This document shows, in pieces, positions 34,728 through 43,282 of a DNA stretch of 64,000 nt. Position 1 is the first letter of the stretch, and every line of letters begins with the position of its first letter. The notes beneath the pieces are model-generated. The model did no database searches. It worked only from the letters and a program-made list of their open reading frames with translations, and was not told the DNA's origin. This DNA comes from JAAURB01 sp049647265. GTDB taxonomy: Bacteria; Cyanobacteriota; Cyanobacteriia; Cyanobacteriales; Microcoleaceae. The translations under genes were made by a program, and so were the position numbers. The stretch spans positions 1-64,000 of the forward strand of contig JBARXJ010000045.1 in the NCBI GenBank assembly GCA_049647265.1. Reading direction: 5' to 3'.

Positions 34728-35726
34728 ATGTCAACTCAACCCAGTCCGGTTAAAATTATCCTCGATACCGACCCAGGCGGCGATGATGCCTTGGCGTTAT
34801 TGTGGTTGCTGAGTTTAGAAAACCGTGGACTTGCCGAATTAATTGCCATCACCACCGTCGAAGGAAATGTTGATGCCCGGCTGACCTTCAAAAATGCCTG
34901 TGAGTTATTACAACTGGTTGATATAACCAATATTGCGGTAGGCAGAGGCATCGTTAAACCTAACCCAGAAGTGGGTGATGCTAGCTTTATTCATGGTGTA
35001 GATGGCTTGGGCAATTTAGCCGCCACTTTACCCGCTTGTCATTTACAATTTGAAAAAGCAGCGCCTTCAGAGAATGTTTTAATTGAAAAATTGAATCAAT
35101 TTCCCGGTGAAATTACTCTCATTTGTTTAGCCCCTTTAACCAATTTAGCCGCCGCCGAAAAACAGTCACCTGGAATTTTAAAAAAAGCAAAAGAAATTAT
35201 TATTATGGGCGGGGCATTTACAGTGCCAGGTAACGTTACATCCCAAGCCGAATTTAATATTGCTTATGATCCAGATGCGGCTGAAATTGTGTTGAATAGC
35301 CGAGAAGATTTAGTTATTTTATCTTTAGATATTACGCGATCGCTAATTTTTACCCCTCAAATGGCACAAGAAATTGCTCAGATCATGCCGAAAAGTGCCA
35401 TTGCTCAATTTATTGTTTCTCTGTGTCAATCTATGACTAAAACTTCTTTATTATTTAGAGAAACTCAAGGCATAAAAGGCTTTTTAGTTCACGATGCTGT
35501 AACAATTGCTTATCGATTTTATCCCGAAATGTTACAATTTAGTCGAGGAAAAGTTAGAGTTGAAACAACAGGCAAATGGACGAAAGGACAAACATTAATA
35601 GATCGACGACATCGTGCCAAACTTGAAGCCAACGCTTGGGTGGCTACGAGAGTTGATGCAGCAAATTTATTGGCAGCTTTAGTAGAAGATTTAAAAATAT
35701 TAGTCCGCAGCTATAAACCTCAATAA
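34728..35726 (+). CDS. Inosine-uridine-preferring nucleoside hydrolase
   Basis: The 332-aa protein shows the signature of the IUNH family: DTDPGGDDALAL near residues 13-24 (calcium-binding aspartates) and the downstream GAFTVPGN and EFNIAYDPDAAEIV. The late HDAVTIAY segment completes the calcium and ribose site. The enzyme hydrolyses the N-glycosidic bond of ribonucleosides for salvage. Substrate preference (purine, pyrimidine or both) cannot be read by eye. It stands alone on the plus strand; preceded by a GGCGC palindrome (34636-34648). Confidence 0.9.
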   Translation: MSTQPSPVKIILDTDPGGDDALALLWLLSLENRGLAELIAITTVEGNVDARLTFKNACELLQLVDITNIAVGRGIVKPNPEVGDASFIHGVDGLGNLAATLPACHLQFEKAAPSENVLIEKLNQFPGEITLICLAPLTNLAAAEKQSPGILKKAKEIIIMGGAFTVPGNVTSQAEFNIAYDPDAAEIVLNSREDLVILSLDITRSLIFTPQMAQEIAQIMPKSAIAQFIVSLCQSMTKTSLLFRETQGIKGFLVHDAVTIAYRFYPEMLQFSRGKVRVETTGKWTKGQTLIDRRHRAKLEANAWVATRVDAANLLAALVEDLKILVRSYKPQ

Positions 35727-35740
35727 TAAGCTGTATAAGG

Positions 35741-35810
35741 AGTCTGCGAGTCTGCGAGTCTGCGAGTCAGGAGATAAACGATTGTGCCTACTTGCCTACT
35801 TGCCTGCACT
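35741..35810 (+). repeat. Short tandem repeats (AGTCTGCG and CTTGCCTA)
   Basis: Three AGTCTGCG units (35741-35764) are followed by AGTCAGG, and CTTGCCTA-type units lie near 35787-35810. These are STRR-type intergenic repeats. Confidence 0.75.
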
Positions 35811-35822
35811 TCGCGCTGTATA

Positions 35823-36371
35823 TTATATTTTTTCTGTTAATTGTTCTTGAATAAATACATACTCTATTTCAGAACAATTCATAAATAAAGCCATCTCAGC
35901 CGCTGGACTCGTTTTAAGTGTTCCTTCAGAAGTAAACTCAAAATCTTTATCGGAAATTAATCCTTGCTGAGTTAAAATTGATTCAACTAAATTCTGAGCC
36001 ACACTGACTAAATCAAGTTCGGGTAAAAGATAATCAGGATGCTTTAAAATCCAATCATAGGTTTCTCTATCAATCTCAGCTAACTGATTAACAGCGGTTG
36101 TTAATACGGTTTCAATATCTGTTGGACTGGGTAAAGTATTTAAAAAGTTTTTTAACGCTTTTAGTTGGTCGTGGTTTTGAGTTTGCAAAACATCTGTGGC
36201 GATTTCTACATAGAGTTGATATTTCTCCAGATCTAAGCTAAATTTATATTCGTGAGATTGACTCAATGAAGCTGAATAATAATTAAATTGAGATGAAAAG
36301 GGGCTAGAGGAAGCCAGACGAGTTGCTGACTGCATCAAAGTATCCGGTGCAAAAATTGTCCAAACCATAAT
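35823..36371 (-). CDS. Hypothetical protein of 182 aa
   Basis: The product starting at Met (36371) begins MVWTIFAPDTLMQSATR and is helical and Leu/Gln-rich, without signal or membrane segment. An in-frame ATG at 36473 would add a hydrophobic 34-residue leader, which looks non-native. Segments such as YDWILKHPDYLLPELDLVSVAQNLV suggest a conserved cyanobacterial protein. I do not recognise a family and assign no function. Transcribed leftward, convergent with the nucleoside hydrolase. Confidence 0.55.
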   Translation of the reverse strand: MMVWTIFAPDTLMQSATRLASSSPFSSQFNYYSASLSQSHEYKFSLDLEKYQLYVEIATDVLQTQNHDQLKALKNFLNTLPSPTDIETVLTTAVNQLAEIDRETYDWILKHPDYLLPELDLVSVAQNLVESILTQQGLISDKDFEFTSEGTLKTSPAAEMALFMNCSEIEYVFIQEQLTEKI

Positions 36372-36512
36372 TACAAAGTAGCTAAAATCAATTTTGCTTG
36401 TGCTATTGATGTAAACTAACAGATCAATGTGAGGATTTTGTGAGCAAGGGATTTTAATCACTTCCCTTCGCACCTTCTACAAACAGAGAAATCAGAAAAC
36501 AAGCATGACTTG

Positions 36513-36535
36513 CCCCTCTCCTAATAGGAGAGGGG
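36513..36535. repeat. Palindromic repeat CCCCTCTCCT-N3-AGGAGAGGGG
   Basis: A 10-bp perfect stem with a three-base loop. Related palindromes stand at 40131-40147 and 40703-40723, each followed by TTGGGGAGAGGT-like sequence in two of three cases. This is a dispersed repeat family of cyanobacterial intergenic regions. Confidence 0.75.
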
Positions 36536-36593
36536 TTGGGGAGAGGTCTGTTTTTAATATCTCTCCAGTGCTACCTATACCCCCTAACCTCTA

Positions 36594-38120
36594 CTAGGGT
36601 AAGTGAACCCCAATTTTCTTACCGTCTGGCTTATAAACTTCTAACGGAATTTGAGCATTATCACTAATTGTTTGTAAGGCAATCTTCAAAGTTTGAACGT
36701 GTTTTTCAGCATCCAAACGTTGTTTTTCATTGCCACTTTGATCCCCTTGTGTTGCTGTAGTTTCAATTTTCTCTAAATAAGCGGGTGTAATTCTGACCGT
36801 AATCAAATCTTTGTTAACACTATAACTACAAACCGTTAACCCACCGCCGCAGGTTTTTTTCAAATCTTGACGGGCTTTATTAATCCGATTAGTCAGCTTA
36901 TTTTGAGCTTCTGCTTGTTTCCAAGACTGAGTGTAAGACTCCATTAACGGCTTCATTTCCGTCGTATAAGAACTACTTTGAGGAATTTTCTTACCATAAC
37001 TCACCGCCCGACTCCAATATTTGACCGCATCCGACCAAGCCCCCCGTTCACTTAAGATTTTAGCTTGATCTGCACTATTAACCGCTCGATCATAAGCTTC
37101 TTGTCCAACTTGCTCAATGGTTTTGCGATCGCGCGCGGCTTCTAACTTCGGCTGATAGTTCGCCAACAATAACTGTGCATCTTGATGGGCCGTGGTTCCC
37201 ACCTGAACAGAAGCCAGGGTATTGGTTGCCTGTTGCCAGGTATCATAGACCAATTGCCAGCTATTCGCTTGAGTCGCCACTCCCTGACGAGCGATCGCCA
37301 CCTGTGCCGTCTGTTTTCCTCTTTTTAACACCTCTTGGGCTTCTCGCTCCAAAATTAAGCGGCCACGCACCTCTCCCGCCGCATCATTATACTGATCTAA
37401 ACGTTGTTGAGCAAAAGGATAAATCAAACTTTCAATCGGGACTTGTTGCAATTGAGCGATCGCTTCTTCCCAAAGATTTTTTAACCGTTCCCACTCCTGC
37501 ACCGTATAAGGCGCATCTTGTCCCTGGCTCGCTGCTTGTCCTGCAAACCGCAACCCTGCAATCACCGCGCCTAATTCAGTTGATTCTTGACGATAATTTG
37601 AGAGTAAGCGTCTGGCTGGCCCGTAATAAGGAGACCAAAACGGAATGGTTTCTAATTCTGCGATCGCCTCATCGATGTCTTGTTTAGCCAGTCCAGGGGC
37701 TTTAGCACCCGAAACCGTCTGTAAAATTTCTTCTGCGCTTTGACTATAGGCTTTGGCTTGATCAATAGCAGCACATTCTCCAATCACGCAAGGGCGTGTG
37801 AGGGCGTACATAGAGCCTACAATCAATGCCAGGGCAATTGCAGCCTGAGGCGAAAACAACAGCCGTTTGAGGGTAAAATTCGGGCGCTGTGGGCGTTCGG
37901 GTTGGATAGGTTCTGCCGGAATTTCTTCCCCGTGGTCGGCGATGGTTTCTACAACAATTCTCGGAGATTCTAAACCGTTCAAATCTTGCGGGTTAAAGGG
38001 GTTATCGTCCCATTCTTCAAAGGGATTGACATTGTGATCCCAGGTTTGAGACGGATGAGATTGTTTTGCCGCATGATCTTGGATAACTGTTTTTGGATGA
38101 TTAGAAATAGCTGTTGTCAT
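36594..38120 (-). CDS. Single-pass membrane protein with helical repeat tail
   Basis: The 508-aa protein has a Pro/Asp-rich N-terminus (about 1-85) and one transmembrane helix near residues 88-110 (FSPQAAIALALIVGSMYAL). A long helical domain follows, with recurring ERLKNLWEEAIAQLQ- and DTWQQATNTLASV-type elements of the sort seen in TPR-like repeats. I know similar cyanobacterial proteins only as hypothetical or as loosely named chromosome segregation ATPases; no ATPase motif is present, so that label is unsupported. A long opposite-strand frame (37175-37687) is a shadow. Confidence 0.65.
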   Translation of the reverse strand: MTTAISNHPKTVIQDHAAKQSHPSQTWDHNVNPFEEWDDNPFNPQDLNGLESPRIVVETIADHGEEIPAEPIQPERPQRPNFTLKRLLFSPQAAIALALIVGSMYALTRPCVIGECAAIDQAKAYSQSAEEILQTVSGAKAPGLAKQDIDEAIAELETIPFWSPYYGPARRLLSNYRQESTELGAVIAGLRFAGQAASQGQDAPYTVQEWERLKNLWEEAIAQLQQVPIESLIYPFAQQRLDQYNDAAGEVRGRLILEREAQEVLKRGKQTAQVAIARQGVATQANSWQLVYDTWQQATNTLASVQVGTTAHQDAQLLLANYQPKLEAARDRKTIEQVGQEAYDRAVNSADQAKILSERGAWSDAVKYWSRAVSYGKKIPQSSSYTTEMKPLMESYTQSWKQAEAQNKLTNRINKARQDLKKTCGGGLTVCSYSVNKDLITVRITPAYLEKIETTATQGDQSGNEKQRLDAEKHVQTLKIALQTISDNAQIPLEVYKPDGKKIGVHLP

Positions 38121-38190
38121 AATAAGTTCTCAAAGATGCAAGCACATCAGATCGGAGTTTAAGTTTCTCGTAAACGGCTGAGAAGATAAC

Positions 38191-39174
38191 TTATTTTAAG
38201 CCCAACTCTCGCTTCAGCAGATTAATCGAGTCTGTACTAATGTAATTTTCACAGCAAATCAACTTCGGAGGACGGATAATATCGTCACGGTTATTGACCA
38301 CTGCTTCTTTCACGGCTTCATAGCTGGCCTGATCGCAAAGGATCACTCTAGCACTACGAACGATAGCGTTTATTTTATAACTATCTGTCAACTGAGCTGT
38401 CATCACTAACACTTCTTCTCCGCGCAAACTATGAATAATCACTTCAGTCGCACGCAGCAAACCCGGACTCAGACTCACAATTCCCAGATACGTTCCTTTT
38501 GTTAGAGTTTGAACCATTTCAATCTCTTTGGCAAAATCATAAATATCCACCGGAATCACCCGTACAGCTAGGGGCGCGGCAATTTCTTCAGCTTGACCAA
38601 TAAAATAACGACTGGTGACCACTGTCCCAGACGGAACCTGTTTAATGGTTGTCGCTAACTCTTCCATCGGCACGACCTGGACTGGAATACGTAAAGCTTG
38701 CTCTAATTCTTGGGCCATTAGTTGAGCAATGCCAATATCCTGCATTTGAGCCGTGACCAAGACCCGCGCACTACACCGCAGTCGCCAATCAATTTCAGCC
38801 AGAAAGAGTTCTCTGGCTTCACTGAGACTACACCCTTGAGCGAGCAATTCATCTAGGCTTTGTTGGATAATATGACTGGCTTGGGGATATTGTTCTAATA
38901 TTGGGGAACTCAGCGGAGACCCCCCTTCATGGCCTAAAGCCCGGACATAAATTCCAGATCCGGCTTGGGCTTCAACTAAGCCGTGATCTTCAAGCTGCCG
39001 ATACACTTTACTAATTGTATTGCGATGCAGTCCTGTTTGCATGGCTAACTGACGAGTACTGGGCAAACGATGTCCCGGTGGAAATTGTCTCGAAGCAATC
39101 GCAAACCGGATTTGATTAAACAGTTGATTGGATGCAGGAATATCACTGTCTGGCTGAATATAGAACTGAACCAT
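38191..39174 (-). CDS. GntR-family transcription regulator
   Basis: The 327-aa protein has the GntR winged helix at residues 8-75: YIQPDSDIPASNQLFNQIRFAI, FPPGHRLPSTRQLAMQTGLHRNTISKVYRQL and GLVEAQAGSGIYV. The C-terminal part is a long helical/alpha-beta domain I cannot place among the FadR, HutC or MocR types. It is not the aminotransferase type. AGGAG precedes the ATG. It is divergent from the dienelactone-hydrolase gene across a 200-base gap, which is its likely target or its own operator. Confidence 0.85.
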   Translation of the reverse strand: MVQFYIQPDSDIPASNQLFNQIRFAIASRQFPPGHRLPSTRQLAMQTGLHRNTISKVYRQLEDHGLVEAQAGSGIYVRALGHEGGSPLSSPILEQYPQASHIIQQSLDELLAQGCSLSEARELFLAEIDWRLRCSARVLVTAQMQDIGIAQLMAQELEQALRIPVQVVPMEELATTIKQVPSGTVVTSRYFIGQAEEIAAPLAVRVIPVDIYDFAKEIEMVQTLTKGTYLGIVSLSPGLLRATEVIIHSLRGEEVLVMTAQLTDSYKINAIVRSARVILCDQASYEAVKEAVVNNRDDIIRPPKLICCENYISTDSINLLKRELGLK

Positions 39175-39377
39175 ATAAGAAGTCTCCTACCCTTAACCCC
39201 AAAATGTAAAATACTGGCTATTTGTATTACCATTTTTGATGTTTTGTGTCAGACTGAACCGGATAAACAAGTCCAAGAATTAATAGCCTCTACTATTAAG
39301 TTTACTGGCAAATTTTAGCGAAGAAATCCGATAAACCCAACTGATTCAAGTTAAAGCTTCATAATCTTTTAGAAATC

Positions 39378-40115
39378 ATGGCCAATTTAGATGTTCGTAC
39401 TGTACCTGTTACCATCCTTAACGGAGATTTACAAATCGCTGCTTATTTAGCTAAACCCGCAGTGGAAGGAGCATTTCCAGGGATTATTGTGGTTCAAGAA
39501 ATATTCGGGGTCAATCAACATATTCGAGAAGTCACCGAACAAATTGCAGCAAAGGGTTATGTGGCGATCGCCCCAGCCATTTATCAACGTCAGGCCCCCG
39601 GTTTTGAGGTGGGTTATAGTCCGGAGGAGGTTGCTTTGGGTCGCAAATACAAAGAACAAACCCAAGCCGCAGAACTTCTCAGTGATATTCAAGCGACGAT
39701 TGATTATCTCAAATCTTTACAATCCGTGAAGCCAGACAGCTTTGGCAGCATCGGATTTTGTTTTGGAGGTCATGTGGTGTATTTAGCCGCAACTTTACCC
39801 GAAATTAAAGCTACAGCCTGTTTTTATGGCGCTGGAATTGCCACAGGAACACCTGGAGGTGGCCCCGCTACAATGACTCGAACCTCAGAGATCTCAGGGG
39901 TTATTTATGGCTTTTTTGGCACAGAAGATCCGCTGATCCCGAATGAACAAGTCGATCAAATTGAAGCGGAGTTACAGAAACAGAATATCCGCCATCAAAT
40001 TTTCCGCTATCCTACAGGTCATGGATTTTGTTGCGATCGTCGTGACAGTTATAACCACCCAGCCGCTACTGATGCTTGGACTCACGTTTATCAACTATTT
40101 CAGCAAGAACTTTAG
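39378..40115 (+). CDS. Dienelactone-hydrolase-family protein
   Basis: The 245-aa alpha/beta hydrolase has the DLH hallmark Cys nucleophile (Cys128 in GSIGFCFGGH), QEIFG with the glutamate near residue 41, the acidic residue in FFGTEDPLIP near 188, and the catalytic His in YPTGHGFCC near 219. Family members cleave cyclic dienelactones or related esters; for cyanobacteria the substrate is unknown. It is divergent from the GntR gene, whose product may control it. Confidence 0.9.
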   Translation: MANLDVRTVPVTILNGDLQIAAYLAKPAVEGAFPGIIVVQEIFGVNQHIREVTEQIAAKGYVAIAPAIYQRQAPGFEVGYSPEEVALGRKYKEQTQAAELLSDIQATIDYLKSLQSVKPDSFGSIGFCFGGHVVYLAATLPEIKATACFYGAGIATGTPGGGPATMTRTSEISGVIYGFFGTEDPLIPNEQVDQIEAELQKQNIRHQIFRYPTGHGFCCDRRDSYNHPAATDAWTHVYQLFQQEL

Positions 40116-40313
40116 TGACCTCACAAACACCTCTCCTTCTAGGAGAGGGAAATTGTGTCCCTGTCTTGATGCATTTTGGCGCAACAGAAACTGACACCTT
40201 TGACACTCATGTAGACGGGGGCAACTTTCCGCAAAGGGACTATTTTTTAACGCAGAGAAACATAGCAAGTCGCGAGTCGTATTGTTAGAGATCGTGACTA
40301 TTTAAGAATTGTC

Positions 40314-40372
40314 ATAGCAGTACAAGATTTATTTAGGACATAAAAATTGTCCTTAAAAGCATATTTACCTTA
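40314..40372 (+). repeat. 59-bp direct repeat, left copy
   Basis: Identical in length and, by eye, sequence to 40641-40699. It contains the small hairpin AGGACATAAAAATTGTCCT (stem AGGAC/GTCCT). The two copies flank the 30-bp tandem array. Confidence 0.88.
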
Positions 40373-40430
40373 GAAAGGCTGCGCCTACGGCAATCGTAAA
40401 ATGTCATGCCACCGTAGCCCTTTGCGCTAT

Positions 40431-40640
40431 AGAGCGTAATAGTTAGATCTACTTAAATTCAGAGCGTAATAGTTAGATCTACTTAATTTTAGAGCGTAAT
40501 AGTTAGATCTACTTAAATTCAGAGCGCAATAGTTAGATCTACTTAAATTCAGAGCGCAATAGTTAGATCTACTCAAATTTAGAGCGCAATAGTTAGATCT
40601 ACTTAATTTTAGAGCGTAATAGTTAGATTGACTTAAATTT
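40431..40640 (+). repeat. Seven-copy 30-bp minisatellite
   Basis: Seven adjacent 30-bp units of the type AGAGCGTAATAGTTAGATCT plus ACTTAAATTC fill exactly 210 bp, with T/C and AATTC/ATTTT variants. There are no unique spacers, so it is not a CRISPR array. It is directly followed by the second 59-bp flank. Confidence 0.9.
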
Positions 40641-40699
40641 ATAGCAGTACAAGATTTATTTAGGACATAAAAATTGTCCTTAAAAGCATATTTACCTTA
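40641..40699 (+). repeat. 59-bp direct repeat, right copy
   Basis: Second copy of the sequence at 40314-40372, adjoining the array without a gap. Confidence 0.88.
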
Positions 40700-40765
40700 C
40701 TTCCCTCTCCTCCTGGGAGAGGGTTAGGGAGAGATTAGAGAGGGACAACTGCGGCGAAGTCTAAT

Positions 40766-41854
40766 TTATAAAGGTGTACCAAAAACCTGTGTCCAATAAT
40801 GGTTAAAGTTAGTACTTCCAGTATCATTTTCCAGGAAGAAATAACCCACGCCAATTTCAGTAAAATCAGGATTTAATAAATTTGCCCGATGCCCATCACT
40901 ATTAATCCAGCCATCAACCACAATTTCTGGGGTAGAATAACCGGCGGCGATATTTTCCCCAGCAGTAAAGAAATCATACCCAGTCGCATCAACGCGATCG
41001 CCAATATTAGAACCATCTAAACCCGTATGACTAAAGAAGTCTTGAATTGCCATATTTTGACTATGGGTTTGGGCGGCTGTTGCTAATTGTGGATCTAAAC
41101 CAAGCGGATCTAAACCGTTATCTTGACGAAACTGATTGGTTAGTTGAACCACTTCATCAATAAAGCTAGAATTAACTGTTTGTTCTGTTTGGCTGCCGCC
41201 GACAATGACCCCGCCATTATCAAAATCATTACTGGTAATGGTTGAAGCGTCAATACCCGATAAAATAACAATTTCTTCTCCCGTCACCGTTAAAGTAATA
41301 CTGGTTTGATTATTACCAATATCTTGGATTGTGACCTCATTAAAACCATTCGGCAGTCGTAATAAATCAACTCCATCTTCAAAATCAGTAATAATATCTC
41401 GATCCTGACTAGAAGTTCCTAAACCGAAGACATCAGCGCCGCCACCCCCGGTTAAAATATCATTACCCAAATCACCATAAACTGTGTCGTTCCCGAATCC
41501 CCCGACAACGTTATCATTGTCACGGCCTCCAAACAGTTGATCGTCGCCGATGCCTCCATCTAAGGTATCTTCTCCTAAATTACCGTAGAGAAAATCATTA
41601 CCCGCTTCTCCATTGAGAAAATCTCCTTGTTTTCCGCCAAATACCGTATCGTTTCCTCCACCCGCAAAAACGGAGTCCAAGTCAGTATTGGTTAAAATCA
41701 GTTCGCCATCACCCGATCCTTGAACGGTATCATTTCCCCCCAATGTTAAAACGCCAAAGGGAAAACCAGACAGTTGTCCAGGAGATAAAACAATAGATTC
41801 TGCACTATTATCTCCCATCAGAAAGCCAAATTCTGTATTTGCTTCAAGTACCAT
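40766..41854 (-). CDS. Secreted-type RTX and CAP-domain protein
   Basis: The 362-aa protein joins two modules. Residues about 35-150 are RTX (hemolysin-type) calcium-binding nonapeptides (GGGNDTVFGG, GEAGNDFLYG, GGIGDDQLFGG, GDLGNDILTGG). Residues about 230-362 are a CAP/SCP-PR1 domain (NQFRQDNGLDPL, AAQTHSQNMAIQDFFSHTG, AGENIAAGY, GHRANLLNPDFTEIGVGYF). RTX proteins are usually exported by type I secretion without an N-terminal signal, and none is visible. CAP domains in bacteria are poorly understood. An extracellular calcium-stabilised adhesive or lytic role is only a possibility. Confidence 0.88.
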   Translation of the reverse strand: MVLEANTEFGFLMGDNSAESIVLSPGQLSGFPFGVLTLGGNDTVQGSGDGELILTNTDLDSVFAGGGNDTVFGGKQGDFLNGEAGNDFLYGNLGEDTLDGGIGDDQLFGGRDNDNVVGGFGNDTVYGDLGNDILTGGGGADVFGLGTSSQDRDIITDFEDGVDLLRLPNGFNEVTIQDIGNNQTSITLTVTGEEIVILSGIDASTITSNDFDNGGVIVGGSQTEQTVNSSFIDEVVQLTNQFRQDNGLDPLGLDPQLATAAQTHSQNMAIQDFFSHTGLDGSNIGDRVDATGYDFFTAGENIAAGYSTPEIVVDGWINSDGHRANLLNPDFTEIGVGYFFLENDTGSTNFNHYWTQVFGTPL

Positions 41855-42368
41855 GTTGTAAATTGTCCTCCTTTTGAGAATGCATCAGATAACCCTATCA
41901 AACTGCTTCAAAATTGAGCTTAATCATTCCGTAAAATGGTAAGCCAAAAGCTATTCTTTGAAAAAAATCCTCTCTTAAACTCCCTGTCTATGACTTATAT
42001 TTTCTATAAAAACCTTATGCTATTGCTTCAAAGCAAGTGCTTTTATAAGAAAGTCAACAGGAAGCGGATAAATATTAAATCTTTTGATTTAGATTGCATA
42101 GCGCTACAATGTCAGATCTAGATAAATCAGGAGAAGCAATTATTACTGCAATCCTTCATGAGTAAGCTTTTGCCCTGACTATTACCTATTACAAGCGCGC
42201 GTAGCGCCATACATTGTGAAGTGTGAAAAATCGATTCTCTCTATTCCTAGATTCAAAGAAATTATGAATCATCAGGAAAATTAATATCATTTTAATTCAT
42301 TGAATAAATTGGTTTATAACACTCAATAGTTATCAGATCGAATCACTGATGTAGTTAATCACGTTAAA
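41855..42368. other. 514-base intergenic region
   Basis: A+T-rich spacer between the RTX-CAP start and the panB stop. It contains a copy of the GCGCGTAGCGCCATA palindrome near 42196-42210. A 61-codon plus-strand frame (41936-42121) is low-complexity and not called. Confidence 0.5.
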
Positions 42369-43145
42369 CTAAGGAAATGTCTGATCTCGTACTTCTTGAC
42401 AGAATTGTTCAACCGCATCCATAATAGTTTCTTGTAAATTGGCATAAGTTTTAGCAAAAGGCGGTTGCCAAGCCGATAATCCCAATAAATCAGAAGTGAC
42501 TAAGACCTGACCATCACATTTTTGACCTGCCCCAATTCCAATGGTTGGAATCGTTAACTTTTGAGAAATTTGTTGGGCTAATTCTGTGGGAATATGTTCT
42601 AATACAATAGCAAATGCTCCCGCTTGTTCTAAGGCGATCGCTTCATTTAAAATCCGTTCAGCAGTTGCGGTTGTTTTTCCTTGTTGACGAAATCCCCCTA
42701 ATTGATGCACAGACTGCGGGGTTAATCCAACATGACCCATCACCGGAATTCCGATTTCAGTTAAAGTTGAAACGGTTTGTGCCATTTGTGGCGATCCGCC
42801 TTCGAGTTTAACAGCTTGCGCCCCCGTTTCTTTTAACACTCGTCCGGCAGAATGAATCGCTTGTTGTACACTTTCGTGATAGGTTAAAAATGGTAAATCT
42901 ACCACCACTAACGCCTGTTTAACGCCGCGACAAACCGCTTTTGCATGGTGAATCATTTCGTCTAAAGTCAGGGGTAATGTATTAGAATAGCCTAACCCAA
43001 CCATCGCTAAAGAATCCCCTACTAAAATCACATCAACACCCGCTTGATCTAACAATTGTGCGATCGCATATTCATAAGCAGTCAACACAGTAATGGGGCG
43101 TTGCTGTTGTTTCCATTGAATTAATTGTTGAGTTGTGACTGTCAT
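42369..43145 (-). CDS. panB: 3-methyl-2-oxobutanoate hydroxymethyltransferase
   Basis: The 258-aa enzyme catalyses the first committed step of pantothenate (vitamin B5/CoA) synthesis, adding a hydroxymethyl group from methylenetetrahydrofolate to 3-methyl-2-oxobutanoate. Family signatures are complete: TAYEYAIAQLLDQAGVDVILVGDSLAMVGLGY, VVVDLPFLTYH, VKLEGG, PVMGHVGLTPQSVHQLGGF and IGIGAGQKCDGQVLV. Length is normal. The gene is transcribed leftward, following the kinase gene with about 140 bases of STRR repeats between. It has no recognisable neighbour in the pathway. Confidence 0.95.
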   Translation of the reverse strand: MTVTTQQLIQWKQQQRPITVLTAYEYAIAQLLDQAGVDVILVGDSLAMVGLGYSNTLPLTLDEMIHHAKAVCRGVKQALVVVDLPFLTYHESVQQAIHSAGRVLKETGAQAVKLEGGSPQMAQTVSTLTEIGIPVMGHVGLTPQSVHQLGGFRQQGKTTATAERILNEAIALEQAGAFAIVLEHIPTELAQQISQKLTIPTIGIGAGQKCDGQVLVTSDLLGLSAWQPPFAKTYANLQETIMDAVEQFCQEVRDQTFP

Positions 43146-43214
43146 ATTGGTTATTGGTTATTTATTGTTCGTTGTTGGTTATTCATCATTTGTAGGGAAT
43201 GGATGAGAGAATCA

Positions 43215-43280
43215 TGAAACTCATCAAAAATCCTGACTCCTGACTGGCTGACTTCTGACTCCTGACTGGCTGACTTCTAA
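43215..43280 (+). repeat. Short tandem repeat (TGACTCCTGACTGGC units)
   Basis: Alternating CTGACTCCTGACTGG and CTGACTTCTGACTCC units fill the panB-kinase gap. STRR-type, as at 34549 and 35741. Confidence 0.8.
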
Positions 43281-43282
43281 TA

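Larger units (their letters stand above)
40116..40765. other. 650-base intergenic region of nested repeats
   Basis: No gene is seen. The region holds a palindrome (40131-40147), a 59-bp direct repeat copy (40314-40372), a 58-bp unique spacer, a seven-copy 30-bp array (40431-40640), the second 59-bp copy (40641-40699) and another palindrome (40703-40723). Confidence 0.85.

Noticed and set aside
37175..37687. 170-codon plus-strand frame
   Set aside because: It lies wholly opposite the 508-aa membrane protein, is rich in Pro/Arg, and has no ribosome site.
40431..40640. CRISPR array
   Set aside because: The 30-bp units are contiguous, without spacers, and no cas gene is in the window.
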